From Vanilla planifolia (taxonomy: Eukaryota > Streptophyta > Magnoliopsida > Asparagales > Orchidaceae), in NCBI GenBank assembly GCA_023846275.1, contig JAIUJO010000235.1, forward strand, positions 446,907 to 510,906: a stretch of DNA of 64,000 bases, read 5' to 3'. Positions 62,300-64,000 of this stretch are shown one piece after another. The position numbers and the translations under genes were made by a program. Under the pieces are notes generated by a model. The model was not told the DNA's origin, did no database searches, and saw only the letters and a program-made list of their open reading frames with translations. Each line of letters opens with the position of its first letter. Position 1 is the stretch's first letter.

Positions 62300-62690
62300 T
62301 TTACTTATTTAGGGTGTTGGGTGGTTTTTGATAGGTTGGAAAAGATTTTTTGGTGTTGATGGGCATATATTAAATTTCTAGTTGTGATGTGTAATTGTGT
62401 AAGTGCTGGCTTTGCTAGCATTAATGGTATCATTGTCATATAACCATGGTCATGATAAGATGATACTTCATGTTGCCATTGGAACAACTTGGCAAAAAAT
62501 ATCTGCCAAATTGCTGGCAAAATTTAATTGATATAGTTCAAATTTTTTTGACACACATGGATATTTTGTTAAATGATACAAAGTCGGAGACATGCTACAC
62601 CATTTGTAGGAAATTGCATTGACGCTACTACCACTATTTATGATAAACTTACAAACCTTTTTTCTAACCTTGATAAAGATATGAAAAAAA
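62300..62690 (-). pseudogene. Ty3/gypsy aspartic protease of E3
   Basis: The protease cuts the element polyprotein. The minus strand reads VCKFIINSGSSVNAIS at about 62655-62608; the catalytic DSG is now NSG. After a shift, FCQVVPMAT and IILSWPWLYDNDTINAS follow (62490-62410), matching the CDV.PMD..H.LLGRPWLYDRD segment. The distance between the two motifs is normal for the family. The loss of the catalytic aspartate alone would make it inactive. Confidence 0.85.
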
Positions 62691-62904
62691 GTGGTTTGTA
62701 TTCAATTTTCGCTTCCCTTTGATTTGTTGAAGGTGCTTCTCATGACTGTAATGGCCTCACTGTATCAATGTTGTTCTCTGAATCCTCATTGGAGTATTCA
62801 TTGGCAAAGTAGGCTTAGGAAGCATATTATTTGATATGTTATTCTATTGGTGTTCAATTCCCCATTATTGGCTTCCTTGATATAGAGTACTTCTCATTTT
62901 TTTT

Positions 62905-62970
62905 CATTGGGCAACCATGTGACTTGACTTTTTACATCAGAACAAGTTACCTTTTGTTGATTATTTAATA
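62905..62970 (-). pseudogene. Decayed gag zinc knuckle of E3
   Basis: A minus-strand frame reads LFxCKKSSHMVAQx, where x marks TGA codons at positions normally TGT or TGC. The pattern fits C-F-x-C-x4-H-x4-C, the knuckle that binds element RNA. It lies upstream of the protease, as expected in gypsy elements. Confidence 0.55.
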
Positions 62971-64000
62971 TGTTTGTTGGGTTTCATTGTAAGTTTAAGC
63001 ATAAGGAGAGCACACGGTGGGATGTTTTGGTACATTCATTATGGAGCATATTAGTTGATGCTTCAACTTTTTGATTAGATAATTGTTTCTAAGTTTCATA
63101 GTTATAATAATCCTATCGGCCCCCTCTATGGTCTAAATGATTTGCATAAAACGTTCCCTCTATATATATCTGTAAGCCCAACATAGAATCAAAAAAGGTG
63201 ACCAATGCATCTTCACTAACACCAAAACACAAATGTACTCATTAAAATGAGTAATGTACTCATTACATATTTTCCTCTTTTAGTTAGGCATGTAATTGGT
63301 CATGTAAGTGACTCTTTTATAAGAGACAATGAGTGTGTTCCCCTTTGTTGAGAATGAATTGCTACGATTGTTATAGATAGTTGACTTCATTTTGTTAGTT
63401 TCATTTCTGCAAACAACTCTTTTTTTAATTAAGTCTAAACAATTGGAAGCAACAATTCGAGGAAACATTCTACTCTATATGTTCCTTAAGGTTTATGATG
63501 CCTCCAAGGATGAGAATGCACATTTTATAAACTTCTTATGTTTATTATCATCATTGTCTTAGTATCAACAAAAAAAATGTTTTGTTCATATGAGAGGTAT
63601 TTGATTAGAGAGAATCACAATATTAGGTTTGGAAATGTGGGCTCATTTAGAGCTTCTTCTAGTTTGATAATACTAAAAAAATATTTCTCTAACATTTCTT
63701 CCAATGTTTGTAGTCAGGTTAAAAGAACTTTGAGGGTCACTCGTGGTTAGTTGATGTGTTGATGCTCAATGTTATAAGCTCTACATGATATCATTTATAT
63801 AAATTGTGCCCTTTAGAAGAAAGAAAAGAAAACTCCCTCATTTGAGCTTTGTCATTTTATCTTTTTTTAAATTAGGTTTTAATAAAGGAAAATTTAAAAA
63901 GAATGTTTAGTTTACTATTTTCTTTCAATCAACATTGCAAACATTGGCATAATCAAGCTCTAAATCAAGATTTGAGCCTAACTAGTGCTATAAACTATAA
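62971..64000 (-). other. Probable upstream gag region of E3, unresolved
   Basis: By position this should hold gypsy gag on the minus strand. Patches such as RNETNKMKSTIYNNRSNSFS (63410-63340) have the serine/asparagine-rich composition seen before gag zinc knuckles. I could not find the gag core motif. The open frames here are short. The window ends without a recognisable LTR. Confidence 0.35.

Noticed and set aside
62305-62520. 71-codon minus-strand frame
   Set aside because: A different frame of the same strand carries the protease motif; this one is its shadow.
1-64000. A novel functional defence, biosynthetic or mobile system
   Set aside because: No intact multi-gene unit is present; the recognisable coding sequence is broken retrotransposon, and the unassigned patches are too short to support a system.

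Overview
This window looks like heterochromatic, gene-free DNA from a flowering plant draft assembly. It is very AT-rich, contains a 716-base run of N, and has no open reading frame longer than about 120 codons outside that gap. Almost everything recognisable is a decayed plant retrotransposon: Ty1/copia gag, integrase, reverse transcriptase (RT) and RNase H; Ty3/gypsy gag, protease, RT and integrase; and one L1-type LINE RT. All carry many stops and frameshifts. I found no intact host gene, no tRNA or rRNA gene and no CRISPR array. The species cannot be named from the sequence.

Layout. 590-2090: gypsy gag-like remnants. About 3.7-13.4 kb: one long decayed Ty1/copia element (E1, minus strand) with RNase H, RT, integrase, gag, a recognisable primer-binding site and a polypurine tract, flanked by related LTR-like blocks R1 and R2. 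14-16.8 kb: LTR-like block S1, a gypsy RT start and a LINE RT. 17-21 kb: mostly featureless AT-rich DNA with a second gypsy gag copy. 22.9-27.2 kb: composite block A (U1, copia RNase H/RT/integrase, V2). 28.2-29.1 kb: S2. 29.1-34.7 kb: nothing recognisable apart from the assembly gap. 34.7-44.2 kb: composite block B, the same order as block A (U2, copia pol, V3), interrupted by a GC-rich 3-kb solo LTR at 36055-39075. 44.2-47.8 kb: LTR-like blocks R3, S3 and R4. 47.9-50.1 kb: a truncated plus-strand copia gag to integrase. 50.1-58.6 kb: unassigned. 58.6-63.5 kb: two gypsy remnants on the minus strand (E4 integrase tail; E3 protease, RT, integrase).

History. The old elements have lost nearly all CpG and carry many stop codons, as expected after long methylation and deamination. 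The solo LTR is CpG-rich and is bounded by a shared 8-base sequence, so it is by far the youngest insertion. Several rearrangements can be read directly: two tandem duplications (about 330 and 766 bp), a 23-bp exact repeat at a deletion breakpoint, and an integrase-to-RT deletion junction shared by two separate copia copies. No genes here work together; the value of the window is the record of nested insertion, deletion and decay. I did not find an undescribed functional system.
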